Numbered from the stretch's first letter, positions 55,701 to 62,959 are shown. The stretch: 64,000 nucleotides of DNA from Thiothrix winogradskyi (GCF_021650935.1 NZ_CP091244.1:2418001-2482000); one strand, 5' to 3'. Numbers and translations are program-made. The notes: generated from the letters alone by a model not told the origin.

Positions 55701-56209
55701 GCTTTTGTAGGCAAGTTGGCAAGCAAGGTTTGCAGAGCTGGGGCGAGTTCAGGAATGCGCAATTCGCCCGCTTTCCATACGCTGCGGCTCAAACTGTAGC
55801 CGTCAATCAAGCCAGTGCTATCGGCATGTTTGTCACCTTCAGCGAACTTGTGCAGGCGTTCGAGGATTTGCTGATCACGGCTTTGGGCTTTTTTGCCTTT
55901 GCGGGGCGCGGCGGCAGGTTGTGCGGCGGCACTAGCCCCGATGGTTTCGCCCGTCACGGGGTTGTAGCCCATTAGCACTTGGTAGCCCTTGTTCATCTTG
56001 CTGACCAGCAAGCTATCCGCGACTTTTTTGGCTTTGGCAGAATCCACGGGCGCGGCGGTTTTGCTGCCTTCGGTCAACGGTTTGCCGGAACGTCCGTAGC
56101 GGAAATTGACCAAATAGCTGTCATCAGCGGCTTCCACGATGTCGACTTCGTACACTTTGTCGGACGTGCCGTCCTGAAAGCGTAGGGTAGTACGGCGAAT
56201 CAGTTTCAT
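52712..56209 (-). CDS. Large WGR-domain/HEAT-ARM repeat protein of the retron operon
   Basis: A 1165-residue protein. Residues 1-80 are a WGR domain (RRTTLRFQDGTSDKVYEVDI, then YLVNFRYGRSGKPLTEGSKT); in PARPs this domain contacts nucleic acid ends. A short Ala/Lys linker (about 95-110) follows, then a long, almost wholly helical body whose C-terminal third has HEAT/ARM-like helical pairs (DENAELRRGARLAVLSVN, LQVRAWAMAALQADPARVTE). I see no nuclease, ATPase or ADP-ribosyltransferase motif. Overlaps both neighbours by ATGA, so translation of all three proteins is coupled. Its position and architecture correspond to the ARM component of type XIII retrons. It is the best candidate for the toxic effector or a scaffold for it. 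Confidence 0.82.
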   Translation of the reverse strand: MKLIRRTTLRFQDGTSDKVYEVDIVEAADDSYLVNFRYGRSGKPLTEGSKTAAPVDSAKAKKVADSLLVSKMNKGYQVLMGYNPVTGETIGASAAAQPAAAPRKGKKAQSRDQQILERLHKFAEGDKHADSTGLIDGYSLSRSVWKAGELRIPELAPALQTLLANLPTKAKDDAMTYYSIAWAAGRTHDSAAFAVLQQLQDKIPAHLYQFACLQVGQSPESVLPELDQTLDAVQAIEAIQAFDHYAAMSFDRVNKEDRAYIQQVLHWQGLTAAIEQALSQTVLTDADQDFMPLRVDAASYATIQANKAAVPELEPAIMDVLRYHYNALLDQKKHEYQADFDLYTQLLAGMNLQTVLANDTWSIDRANEGNVQYLWGDTKRNLQNALKATGKVKNISSLWQRVTNYYDLQSKRQQDVSSDRLQQCYAILKTHDAYHDVVNRVVRKISADRWFYGYQHEVDAAIRSKYDTSLAYHVRRLFQDRFADLRQEALQPKEQLLEHYSQHVVNLYALASIQPEKRAVAFTTIQNAPVNHSFTASFRKLYKMAEFLDDHAALAILNHRLETTPDDGRRQSWREENPSFTQQSKRYLRRRTMRHLRNLGKFAPNDYVQLAREILVLADDASPLAQRTPKKQLIYFPALAGMNFILHRHSHLYEESYKGEWVLHENRSSEANQPEAFATLWAYAGQDLLYILRHCQAAMVNDFAFRRLQPQTAFLQEQTQATWLELVVRPYENTALLALEHLRDNLQQTEVVFALLNAQFAAIRHHGLANLTPEHFAQHPDLLLNLLLSLHDDVQLFAKNYVYAMPNNHTLLPLLLARPEPALQALGIALIGKLSDAEKREYRVLLFNALTDENAELRRGARLAVLSVNDADFQKDIFAHILPVLFKAEPVEGYSDDMLAIVQAVAAIHADIDQNLLWRLLTAKSKLAERAGALILPAHPAGAFSVKQLAMLTKIPTLQVRAWAMAALQADPARVTEQFAEAVRILDNRWDDTRTQAIALFAAFAADFWTSERVVAVCDQVYHDVQQFGRELVLRGFEQGEGETYLLQLSQHPANNVQLFVSNFLQQYASGKPDTILKLQGYFSTVLSQVNRGRLVKDRVIAFLFTESGKDEQVARMVASLFSEQSLSRVIADKARYIKTLFELQNRYGIQQTPVHVIAPAVRAY

Positions 56210-57861
56210 GATTTACCTCTCAGCAGGGACATTAGCGTGGATACCAAGCCTTGCGGCTGGTCGGGTGTAGGTGGTGGTGTAACAGGCAAGAGGACATCTG
56301 CCGGAAACGGTATCCCCAATGCTTGTTGCACTTCAATCAGGACATCGCGGTGTTGAATCGTGTCATCCAGCGTCGGGGCTGGCTTGACGGGCGCAACCTG
56401 CATGTATTCCAGAGGTAACTTACCTTGCGCGGCGCGTTCGCGGAATTGCGTATTGCTGAACTTCATCGCTACATTCGGTTTGCCGTGTTTTTGCTGGATG
56501 ACGGCAATCTGTTGCAGAAATTGGCTGCCTTTTTCCGGGTTCACCATGCGCACGTAATGCGCGTAACTTTTGATGCTTGCCAAAATGTTGTAACCGTTGC
56601 CCCAGCTTTTATCGGCGTAACCGTCTTTGTCGATCTGGAACAGCAGGGCGCGGAATTGCTTAAGCTTTTTATTATCGACCGACAGGTGTTGATTGACCAC
56701 AATGCCAGTGACTTCCTGCTTGCTGCCCTGTTTCATGATGCGGGTTTTGTCAGGGTGGACGTTGAAACCTTCCGCTGTCACCGTGGCTTTTGCGCCGTAC
56801 AACAGGGCGGGAACGGCGGCAGTATCCGAGCCGGAAAAGGTCAAATCATCAGCGTAACGGGTGTAGGCAAAACCGTGTTTGGTCGCCAAGCCTTGCAAGC
56901 GTTTATCCAGCGTGCGGCAAATCACGTTGCTCAAGGCAGGGCTGGTCGGTGCGCCTTGTGGCAAGCGGCGGCTGGTGCTGTTGAGGTAATAACGTTGCCC
57001 GTCCATTTCCACGGTTTGCGTATCGGCTTCGGAACACAGCAGCGCGAGCAGGGACGCGATTTCGTTATTGTAGCCGAGTTGCGCAAACGTGCCTTTGATG
57101 CGCGGGTAAGTAACGGTGGGGAAAAAGTCTTTCAGATCCATATTGATCACGACTTTTTGCGCCAAATGCGGCTGGGCATTGCTGACAATGCTGCGCCCTC
57201 TGACGAAACCGTGCGCTTGTTCGGTGAGTTCCAGCGGTTGCAGAATATTGTCCAACACCCAGTATTGCAGGCGTTTCAGGCGTGGCATCGGCGCGGAAAT
57301 CAGGCGTGTGCCGCCGGACTTTTTCTGCATCGCAAAATGTTGGTAGTGGCACACCCGCGACACTTGATTGCTATAGGTCAGAAAACGCAATTCATTGAGG
57401 GTAATGCCCATGCCTGCGGCGAGTTCTGCGGCGTTGGAATAGACGGGTAAGCCAAGGCTGTTAAGGCGTTCTGCGTCGGATACATCGTCAGTGGCGGAGG
57501 GTTTGAATCCGGCAGCGTCACCGAGGTAATGGATGTGGTTTTGCTGCTTTTCGTGCCAAGCCTGTGCGCGTTGGTAGCGGTCGACTTCGCGTTTGACCTT
57601 GGTATCAATGCGTTGCTGGCGGGCTGCTGCCATGCGTTCTTGGTGGATGGCTTTGAGCGCGGCTTTCGGGTCGGTAATTTGCGACGATAAGGCATTGATT
57701 TGGCGTTGCAAATCGCCCCGGCGTTTGATCAGGGATTCGGCCAGCGTCGGCTGTGCGTCTTCCTTCCAATAGCCCAAGCGTTGCATCTCACTGAGGATAT
57801 ATTCATCCTTGGAGGTTTCTTTAATCTTGTCGTAGAGTTGCTGGCGGGTGAGTTGGCTCAT
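56206..57861 (-). CDS. Retron-type reverse transcriptase
   Basis: A 551-residue RNA-directed DNA polymerase. The RT domain spans about residues 160-400: motif X NAQPH (228-232, matching retron NAxxH), DLKDFF (242-247) with the first catalytic Asp, LPQGAPTSP (300-308), the active site YADD (336-339) in TRYADDLTFSG, and VTG (384-386) in VTGIVVN. NAxxH and VTG together distinguish retron RTs from group II intron and DGR enzymes. Unusually it has a roughly 150-residue N-terminal extension with a charged helical stretch (residues 45-105) and a C-terminal extension ending in a Pro-rich linker; many retron RTs are about 320 residues. AGGGA 5-6 nt upstream supports the ATG. The msr-msd RNA lies just upstream. 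Confidence 0.93.
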   Translation of the reverse strand: MSQLTRQQLYDKIKETSKDEYILSEMQRLGYWKEDAQPTLAESLIKRRGDLQRQINALSSQITDPKAALKAIHQERMAAARQQRIDTKVKREVDRYQRAQAWHEKQQNHIHYLGDAAGFKPSATDDVSDAERLNSLGLPVYSNAAELAAGMGITLNELRFLTYSNQVSRVCHYQHFAMQKKSGGTRLISAPMPRLKRLQYWVLDNILQPLELTEQAHGFVRGRSIVSNAQPHLAQKVVINMDLKDFFPTVTYPRIKGTFAQLGYNNEIASLLALLCSEADTQTVEMDGQRYYLNSTSRRLPQGAPTSPALSNVICRTLDKRLQGLATKHGFAYTRYADDLTFSGSDTAAVPALLYGAKATVTAEGFNVHPDKTRIMKQGSKQEVTGIVVNQHLSVDNKKLKQFRALLFQIDKDGYADKSWGNGYNILASIKSYAHYVRMVNPEKGSQFLQQIAVIQQKHGKPNVAMKFSNTQFRERAAQGKLPLEYMQVAPVKPAPTLDDTIQHRDVLIEVQQALGIPFPADVLLPVTPPPTPDQPQGLVSTLMSLLRGKS

Positions 57862-57893
57862 GCAAATCCCTGATTTTTCGTTATTTTTAATGA

Positions 57894-57918
57894 AATAGCC
57901 GACACGAAGTCGGCTATT
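57894..57918 (-). promoter_or_regulatory. Stem-loop in the RT leader
   Basis: Perfect 10-bp stem, arms 57894-57903 (aatagccgac) and 57909-57918 (gtcggctatt), 5-nt loop. It lies between the candidate a2 sequence and the RT start codon. No T tract of terminator type follows. It may control RT translation or protect the 3' end of the ncRNA. Confidence 0.6.
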
Positions 57919-57921
57919 GGG

Positions 57922-58129
57922 CAGTAAATACCTTCGTTCATCCAGAAGATCAGCTTGCTACACTCGATGCGGGGACGACTAGTAGTGCGATATTGGTTTC
58001 CTAGAAACGCAATGCAATTCGCACTACTAGTCAGTCCCCGCCCTAGTAAAGAGCAAGCTGATGTCGCTTTGACAGGCTTTATGCGCGAACAGCGATCCAC
58101 TGTTCAACAGGCAAGGGTTCATTTACTGT
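57922..58129 (-). ncRNA. Retron msr-msd RNA (predicted)
   Basis: Read on the minus strand, in order. (1) a1: cagtaaat, 58128-58121. (2) A short msr hairpin: gaacag/ctgttc, 58105-58100 with 58092-58087. (3) A long msd hairpin, 58062-57949: an 11-bp base (58052-58062 with 57949-57959), an internal loop, then a 22-bp stem with one bulged base (58019-58041 with 57969-57990) and an apical loop of 28 nt that itself holds a 5-bp hairpin (gtttc/gaaac, 57996-58008). (4) a2: atttactg, 57929-57922, complementary to a1. This is the classic a1-msr-msd-a2-RT order. The predicted promoter places the 5' end within about 1-2 nt of a1. The branching guanosine and exact msDNA ends cannot be fixed from sequence alone. 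Confidence 0.82.
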
Positions 58130-58135
58130 GGGATT

Positions 58136-58164
58136 AATATAATTAAATTAATTTATTTGGTCAA
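58136..58164 (-). promoter_or_regulatory. Predicted sigma-70 promoter of the retron
   Basis: On the minus strand: TTGACC (plus 58159-58164), a 17-nt AT-rich spacer and TATATT (plus 58136-58141). Predicted start about 58129, right at a1. The -35 overlaps the last codons of the radical SAM gene, which marks the retron as a separate unit. Confidence 0.72.
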
Positions 58165-59507
58165 ATCTGGGCGGATGAACGGGCATTGCGCATATCCCTG
58201 ACATTTTGTTCTGCCTCTTGCTGTAATGCGCTGGATAATTCAGGGTTTTCCGCCAACCATGCTTCCGGCCATTGGATTTTATCGGATGTGAAACGCATCG
58301 GGTCGGGTGTAGTCGGGGTGAGTACATCTTCTGCAAACAGGTCAAAAATACCATTGTCGAACGGTAAACCACTGGCGGCTTTGCGTAAGGCGAAACGTTC
58401 GCGCACGCCATTCGCGGCATTGACCAGTGAGCGGTGGTAGCAATAGGGATTGTTACCGCGCCGATCAAAGAATACGTGTGCTGTCCAATTACACGCGCCC
58501 CGGCACAATGCCGCGAAATCACAGGTTTTGCAGAAGCCCCACAAGTGATCCGTGGCGGCAGGTGTTCCGGCACTTAGGTTGAAGGTGAGTTCGTCGCGTT
58601 CGGTGAGAATAGTCGCCAGTGAAGCATCGCGAATAGTTCCGCCCGAATAAGCAGCGGTCGGCAGCGACGGGCAACCTTTGATTGTGCCATCCGCTTCAAT
58701 GCCAATCGTGCGCAAGCCTGCAAAACAGCCCTGCCAGAATGACCATTCGGTAGGTTTGCCAAAGCCGCGCAACATGCGGTCATACGGGCCGTAATAGCCG
58801 TAATTATTGCCGGGTTGCACATAAAAGCCTTGCGGGTAGCCACGTTTGGCGAGGTTTGCCAGCAGGGGATGGAATAATAGCAATTCATCGGGTTGCAACA
58901 GGATGTCGGAATTATCTGCTGCGTTACCCATCGGCACGGTCATTTGGATTTGCCATGCCTTTGCTCCGGCATCAATTAATGCCTGAAACAACAACGGAAA
59001 CTCAGGTGCGGAGTGGCGGTTAACCTGAGTATTGGCACCAAACGGAATGCCTGCTTCACGTAAATGCCCCATCGTTTCAAAGGCGTATTTCCATGAGCCG
59101 ATTTTGCCACGCAAACGGTCGTGGGTGTGGCGCATTCCATCGACGGAAACGGATACCTGATTGATACCCACCGCTTTCATGCGTTGGGCAGTGACCAAAT
59201 TGATGCCATAACCACCCGTGGTCATGGAACAAATCATGCCGCATTTAACGATTTCAGCCGCTATTTCTAGCCAGTCGCTGCGCAAGAAAGCTTCGCCACC
59301 AATCAGCGTGACTTCGGTGATGCCGACATCCGCCATTTGATGCACCAAATCCAGTGCTTCAGCCGTGGATAATTCATTGACCCGCGCATCACCCGCCCGT
59401 GAACCGCAGTGACTACAGGCGAGATTACATTTCAGGGTAATCTCCCAGACGGCGTAGCAACTGCGTTCGCCGGGGGTATATTGTGTGGTTGTTTGGGTGT
59501 CGGTCAT
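58161..59507 (-). CDS. Radical SAM/SPASM peptide maturase
   Basis: A 448-residue protein. The radical SAM cluster motif CNLACSHC (C27, C31, C34, CX3CX2C) is followed by GGEAFLR (SAM contact), and SVSVDGMRHTHDRLRG continues the TIM barrel. The C-terminal SPASM region has CFAG...KGC and the Cys-rich CKTCDFAALCRGAC with a further PYC, enough for two auxiliary 4Fe-4S clusters. Such enzymes install C-C, C-S or epimer changes in ribosomal peptides. The gene starts 12 nt after the repeat-peptide gene and so forms an operon with it. The exact chemistry is not evident; the repeated Tyr of the neighbour is the obvious candidate target. Confidence 0.88.
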   Translation of the reverse strand: MTDTQTTTQYTPGERSCYAVWEITLKCNLACSHCGSRAGDARVNELSTAEALDLVHQMADVGITEVTLIGGEAFLRSDWLEIAAEIVKCGMICSMTTGGYGINLVTAQRMKAVGINQVSVSVDGMRHTHDRLRGKIGSWKYAFETMGHLREAGIPFGANTQVNRHSAPEFPLLFQALIDAGAKAWQIQMTVPMGNAADNSDILLQPDELLLFHPLLANLAKRGYPQGFYVQPGNNYGYYGPYDRMLRGFGKPTEWSFWQGCFAGLRTIGIEADGTIKGCPSLPTAAYSGGTIRDASLATILTERDELTFNLSAGTPAATDHLWGFCKTCDFAALCRGACNWTAHVFFDRRGNNPYCYHRSLVNAANGVRERFALRKAASGLPFDNGIFDLFAEDVLTPTTPDPMRFTSDKIQWPEAWLAENPELSSALQQEAEQNVRDMRNARSSAQI

Positions 59508-59519
59508 GTGGTGCTGGCC

Positions 59520-59891
59520 TTAGATTGTTTTCGGTTCACCGGGAAGGATTACGCCGTAAACCGGCTGCACGGACGGTTCATCAGGAATAATTGCGCCGTA
59601 AACCGGTTGCACGGGTGGTTTGTCGGGAATGATCGCGCCGTAAACCGGCTGTACGTTCGGCGGCGTGGGTTCTTTGTTAAATTGTGCCAGCAGGCGCTGA
59701 ATCAGGTTCATAATGCTTTGCAACAGATCCTTGTGTCCGTTACCGCCTTGCTGTGCGTGTGGTGGGTTTTTTGTCCCGTTGGAAAAGTTGTTCAGGTGTT
59801 CGGCAGCATTGCGCACCTGTTGGTTTTGATTGCCGCCACTTCTGGGGAGTACCGGCGAGGTGTGGGGCTTGTTGCGGCTCTGAATATCCAT
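59520..59891 (-). CDS. Putative RiPP precursor with three VQPVYG repeats
   Basis: A 123-residue peptide. Residues 1-52 are low-complexity and polar (N, Q, G, P, H). Residues 53-72 (HKDLLQSIMNLIQRLLAQF) form an amphipathic helix suitable as recognition sequence. The C-terminus holds three tandem 14-residue units: VQPVYGAIIPDKPP (80-93), VQPVYGAIIPDEPS (94-107) and VQPVYGVILPGEPK (108-121). There is no signal peptide. GGAG about 10 nt upstream sets the start. Direct linkage to a radical SAM/SPASM enzyme and a repeated core strongly suggest a multi-core substrate. No peptidase or exporter gene is seen beside it. I do not recognise a described class. Confidence 0.72.
   Translation of the reverse strand: MDIQSRNKPHTSPVLPRSGGNQNQQVRNAAEHLNNFSNGTKNPPHAQQGGNGHKDLLQSIMNLIQRLLAQFNKEPTPPNVQPVYGAIIPDKPPVQPVYGAIIPDEPSVQPVYGVILPGEPKTI
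59529..59654. repeat. Three tandem 42-bp repeats encoding the RiPP core
   Basis: Three consecutive 42-bp units; the first two are most alike and the third diverges (V for A, L for I, G for D). Confidence 0.85.
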
Positions 59892-59991
59892 ATCAAAGAA
59901 TCTCCGTGATGTTCGTGGTTAAGTGGAGATTTTTAGGCTGGATGCGGCTGTGGTTTCTAGGTTATTCAGATTGGCGGTTATGAAAACGAGA

Positions 59992-62439
59992 TTAGCTAGG
60001 AGGTGCGTACAAGCGTTGCTGAAATTCGACAAACAGCTTCTTCACATCAGCGGCTTTGCCCAACTCTTCGGGTATATCGCGGATGCCTTGGTATTTCAAG
60101 TCGATGAAGGTTTTCAACTTGGTCGGGGCTAATTCGGTGATGCCATCATCGACATAATGCCCCAGCACAAACTCGATAAATTCGCGTTGTTTGTAGTTGT
60201 AGCCTTGGTAAATCCGCGTCTTGTGCGTAGCAACACGCTCTTCACGGGTTTTAGCAGGTAATGAAAACGCGATATGCGCCAGCACATCAAACAAATCACT
60301 GCGTTCGGCATTCACCGCACGGCTGATCACTTGTAATTGTGCTGTCGCGTAACCTTTTGCCTGCAAGCCATCCAGCAAGCCTTGGCGCGTTTCCGGCTGA
60401 CTCCACAAGGCGCGTAATTCTTCTTCGTCCTTAAAAAATTCGGGTAGGGCAGTGTAAAACTGTTGCAGATAATCCTGCACGCTCATCGGCTTGCCGTCCT
60501 CGCCCAAGAATTCGGTAGAAATCAGGTTTTGAATGTTGTCGGCTTTGCCTGCTGCCAATTTTACTTTGGCGCGTTTGGGTGGTTGTAGGCAGTTGCAGGG
60601 CGTTGCGCCGCACACTTCACATTGCTCCGGTTCGCACACACATGGCGATTGTTCGCACTTTTTGCACGGTTTGGGTGGGCAAACACACGGGCGTTGCTGA
60701 CATTGGGAGCAAGGTTCTGCTTCACAGATACAAACACGTTCATTGCAGACTTTGCACACTTCCGGCTCGCCGTCCCACTCTGGGTCTTTGAAGTGTTCGT
60801 AGGCTTTCACGAAGTCGTAGAGGGTGAAGTAGTCTTTGAAATCGAATAGGCGCGTGCCACGCCCGACGATTTGCTTGAATTCGATCATGCTGGTGACGGG
60901 GCGCATCAGGATGATATTACGCACATTCCGCGCATCCACGCCGGTGGAGAGTTTGCGGGAAGTGGTCAAAATCGTGGGGATGTTTTTTTCGTTGTCCTGA
61001 AACGCACTCAGCAGGCGTTCGCCTTCTTTGCCATCATCCGCCGTGACGCGCACGCAGTAATTGGGTTGTGTGCTGTGTTTCATCTGGTTAATCAGGTTGC
61101 GCACCGCTAAGGCGTGTTGCTGGGTGGCGCAAAACACCAAGGTTTTTTCGCTTTGGTCGATCAGGTTCATGAAGGTTTTGACCCGATGGCGTTCGCGGTC
61201 TTCGATTTCCAGCACTCGATTCATTTCGGCTTCGGTGTAAGTTCTGCCCTCTTCCACTTCGCCTTCCAGCACTTCGTCGTCGGCGACATGAGTGTATTCG
61301 TCGAGGGTGCTGACAATGCGCTTGATCCGAAACGGGGTCAGGAAGCCGTCATTAATGCCTTCCTTGAGCGAGTAGGTGTAGACCGCTTCGCCAAAGTATT
61401 TGTAAGTATCAACATTGCCGTCGCGTTTGGGCGTAGCGGTCAAACCGATTTGTACCGCTGTGTTGAAATAGTCCATGATGCCGCGCCAACTGCCTTCGTC
61501 GTTCGCGCCGCCACGGTGGCATTCGTCAATCATGATCAGGTCGAAAAAGTCGGGTGGGTAATCGCCAAAACTGGGAGTCGGGTTGCCCGCCGCGTCCTTG
61601 GTGTCGGTCATGAAGGTTTGGAAAATCGTGAAAAACAGGTTGCCGTTTTTGGGAACAGCTTTTTTCTTGCGGATCGCGTTGGGCGAAATTCGCACCATTG
61701 CATCTTCGGGAAAGGCGGAAAAGGCGTTGTAGGCTTGATTGGCGAGGATATTGCGATCCGCCAGAAACAGGATGCGCGGTTGGCGGTCAACGCTGGTATC
61801 TCCGCGCCATGCTTTGACATTCCAGCGGCTGTGGAACAATTTCCACGCAATTTGAAACGCTATCGCGGTTTTGCCTGTGCCGGTTGCCAGTGTCAGCAGA
61901 ATGCGGTCTTTGCCATTGATGAGGGCTTCGAGGGCAGCTTCAATGGCGTTGTGTTGGTAGTAGCGCGGCTTCCAAGTACCACTTTTGGTTTCAAAGCCAA
62001 TTTTGGCAAATTTATTACGCCAGTCGCTTTCTTGCGCATAAACCATGTGCCAAAGTTCGTCGGGGGTTGGGTAACAATCGACGTAGCCTTCCTGTCCGGT
62101 TTTCATGTTGATACGGTAGATTTCTTTGCCGTTGGTGGCGTAGGCAAAGGGTGTATTCAACATTGCGGCGTAATCTTTGGCTTGTTGCACGCCTTCGGTG
62201 GGGTCACGGCGTACCCGTTTGGCTTCGATGACTGCCAGCTTTTTACCTTTGTAAACGAGAACGTAATCTGCTTTGCGCGGTGTGCCGTGTTGACCACCAC
62301 CAATCAATGGCCCCGGCGTTATGACATATTCATCGTCTATATCCGACGTTGGGATTTCTTCCCATTGCGCGGCATACAATTTTTTATCTATCAGCTTGCG
62401 GCGCGTTTTGGCTTCGTTGTGGTCGAGTTCTGGAGTCAT
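59992..62439 (-). CDS. hsdR: Type I restriction endonuclease subunit R with Cys-rich insert
   Basis: An 815-residue motor/nuclease subunit. The N-terminal PD-(D/E)XK nuclease is visible as KADYVLVYKGKKLAVIEAKR. The SF2 helicase follows: LATGTGKTAIAFQ (Walker A), MIDECHRGG (DEAH-like box), GLTATPKRDGN, QIVGRGTRLFD (motif VI). The C-terminal part matches the EcoEI-type R C-terminal domain. Between helicase and C-terminal domain (about residues 558-620) are four tandem CX2CX4CXC units with a 15-residue period, 16 Cys in all, likely four metal sites. With hsdS nearby it forms a type I restriction locus; hsdM must lie beyond the window. Confidence 0.92.
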   Translation of the reverse strand: MTPELDHNEAKTRRKLIDKKLYAAQWEEIPTSDIDDEYVITPGPLIGGGQHGTPRKADYVLVYKGKKLAVIEAKRVRRDPTEGVQQAKDYAAMLNTPFAYATNGKEIYRINMKTGQEGYVDCYPTPDELWHMVYAQESDWRNKFAKIGFETKSGTWKPRYYQHNAIEAALEALINGKDRILLTLATGTGKTAIAFQIAWKLFHSRWNVKAWRGDTSVDRQPRILFLADRNILANQAYNAFSAFPEDAMVRISPNAIRKKKAVPKNGNLFFTIFQTFMTDTKDAAGNPTPSFGDYPPDFFDLIMIDECHRGGANDEGSWRGIMDYFNTAVQIGLTATPKRDGNVDTYKYFGEAVYTYSLKEGINDGFLTPFRIKRIVSTLDEYTHVADDEVLEGEVEEGRTYTEAEMNRVLEIEDRERHRVKTFMNLIDQSEKTLVFCATQQHALAVRNLINQMKHSTQPNYCVRVTADDGKEGERLLSAFQDNEKNIPTILTTSRKLSTGVDARNVRNIILMRPVTSMIEFKQIVGRGTRLFDFKDYFTLYDFVKAYEHFKDPEWDGEPEVCKVCNERVCICEAEPCSQCQQRPCVCPPKPCKKCEQSPCVCEPEQCEVCGATPCNCLQPPKRAKVKLAAGKADNIQNLISTEFLGEDGKPMSVQDYLQQFYTALPEFFKDEEELRALWSQPETRQGLLDGLQAKGYATAQLQVISRAVNAERSDLFDVLAHIAFSLPAKTREERVATHKTRIYQGYNYKQREFIEFVLGHYVDDGITELAPTKLKTFIDLKYQGIRDIPEELGKAADVKKLFVEFQQRLYAPPS

Positions 62440-62599
62440 GGATTAGCCCTGTGTTTGCGCCAATATCGCGCAAGATGGTTTGAATAGTAGCACTATCAAC
62501 CTTTTTTATCCTAGAAGTGAAGAGATGATTTTATTGAGAATACTGAGTTCGTATGCCAGACTTGATCTTGTTTCCATACGAAAACCGAGGATTGAAAAC

Positions 62600-62851
62600 A
62601 TGGATAGCCGTAAAAGTTTGAAAGGTATCTGGAAAGATAAAGGCTTTGAGCGTGTTGATAATCTTGAAACGGCAGTACAGGAATCCCGTAATGAGCTATA
62701 TGGCTCAATGCTAAAATTGACCGAAGAACAACAAGCTACCAAAAAAAGCAGTCTATTAGCGTTTGCGGGGGTAGGACATGGCGGCTGGGGGGAAACTCCA
62801 GATGTAATCAGCGAGTCTATTCATAACTTACGCAATTCATGGATACGGTGA
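62600..62851 (+). CDS. Small protein of unknown function inside the type I restriction locus
   Basis: An 83-residue protein starting MDSRKSLKGIWKDKGFERVD, mostly helical and charged, then SLLAFAGVGHGGWG and a short tail. The ATG at 62600 has GAGG about 10 nt upstream; a longer frame reaches back to 62480 but its start is unsupported. It lies on the opposite strand between hsdS and hsdR. Size and charge recall small antitoxins, but no family was recognised. Confidence 0.45.
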   Translation: MDSRKSLKGIWKDKGFERVDNLETAVQESRNELYGSMLKLTEEQQATKKSSLLAFAGVGHGGWGETPDVISESIHNLRNSWIR

Positions 62852-62866
62852 GTATTTCACCGAAGA

Positions 62867-62955
62867 CCCTCACCCCAACCCCTCTCCCAGAGGTAGAGGG
62901 GCTAAGAAAAACAAGCTCTTACTCCCCCTCTACCTCTGGGAGAGGGGGGTGAGGG
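62867..62955. repeat. CCCTCACCC-type inverted-repeat element, copy 2
   Basis: Outer arms ccctcaccc (62867-62875) and gggtgaggg (62947-62955), inner arms ctctcccagaggtagaggg against ccctctacctctgggagag, and the central ggggctaagaaaa also seen in copy 1 (14389-14489). It lies just beyond the 3' end of hsdS. Confidence 0.85.
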
Positions 62956-62959
62956 TTCT

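Noticed and set aside
57955..58137. A 60-residue plus-strand open frame upstream of the RT
   Set aside because: It covers the nested inverted repeats of the retron RNA, lacks a ribosome site, and runs against a good promoter and RNA on the minus strand.
61114..62487. A 457-residue plus-strand open frame opposite hsdR
   Set aside because: Clear antisense shadow: hsdR carries all helicase and nuclease motifs in the other strand.
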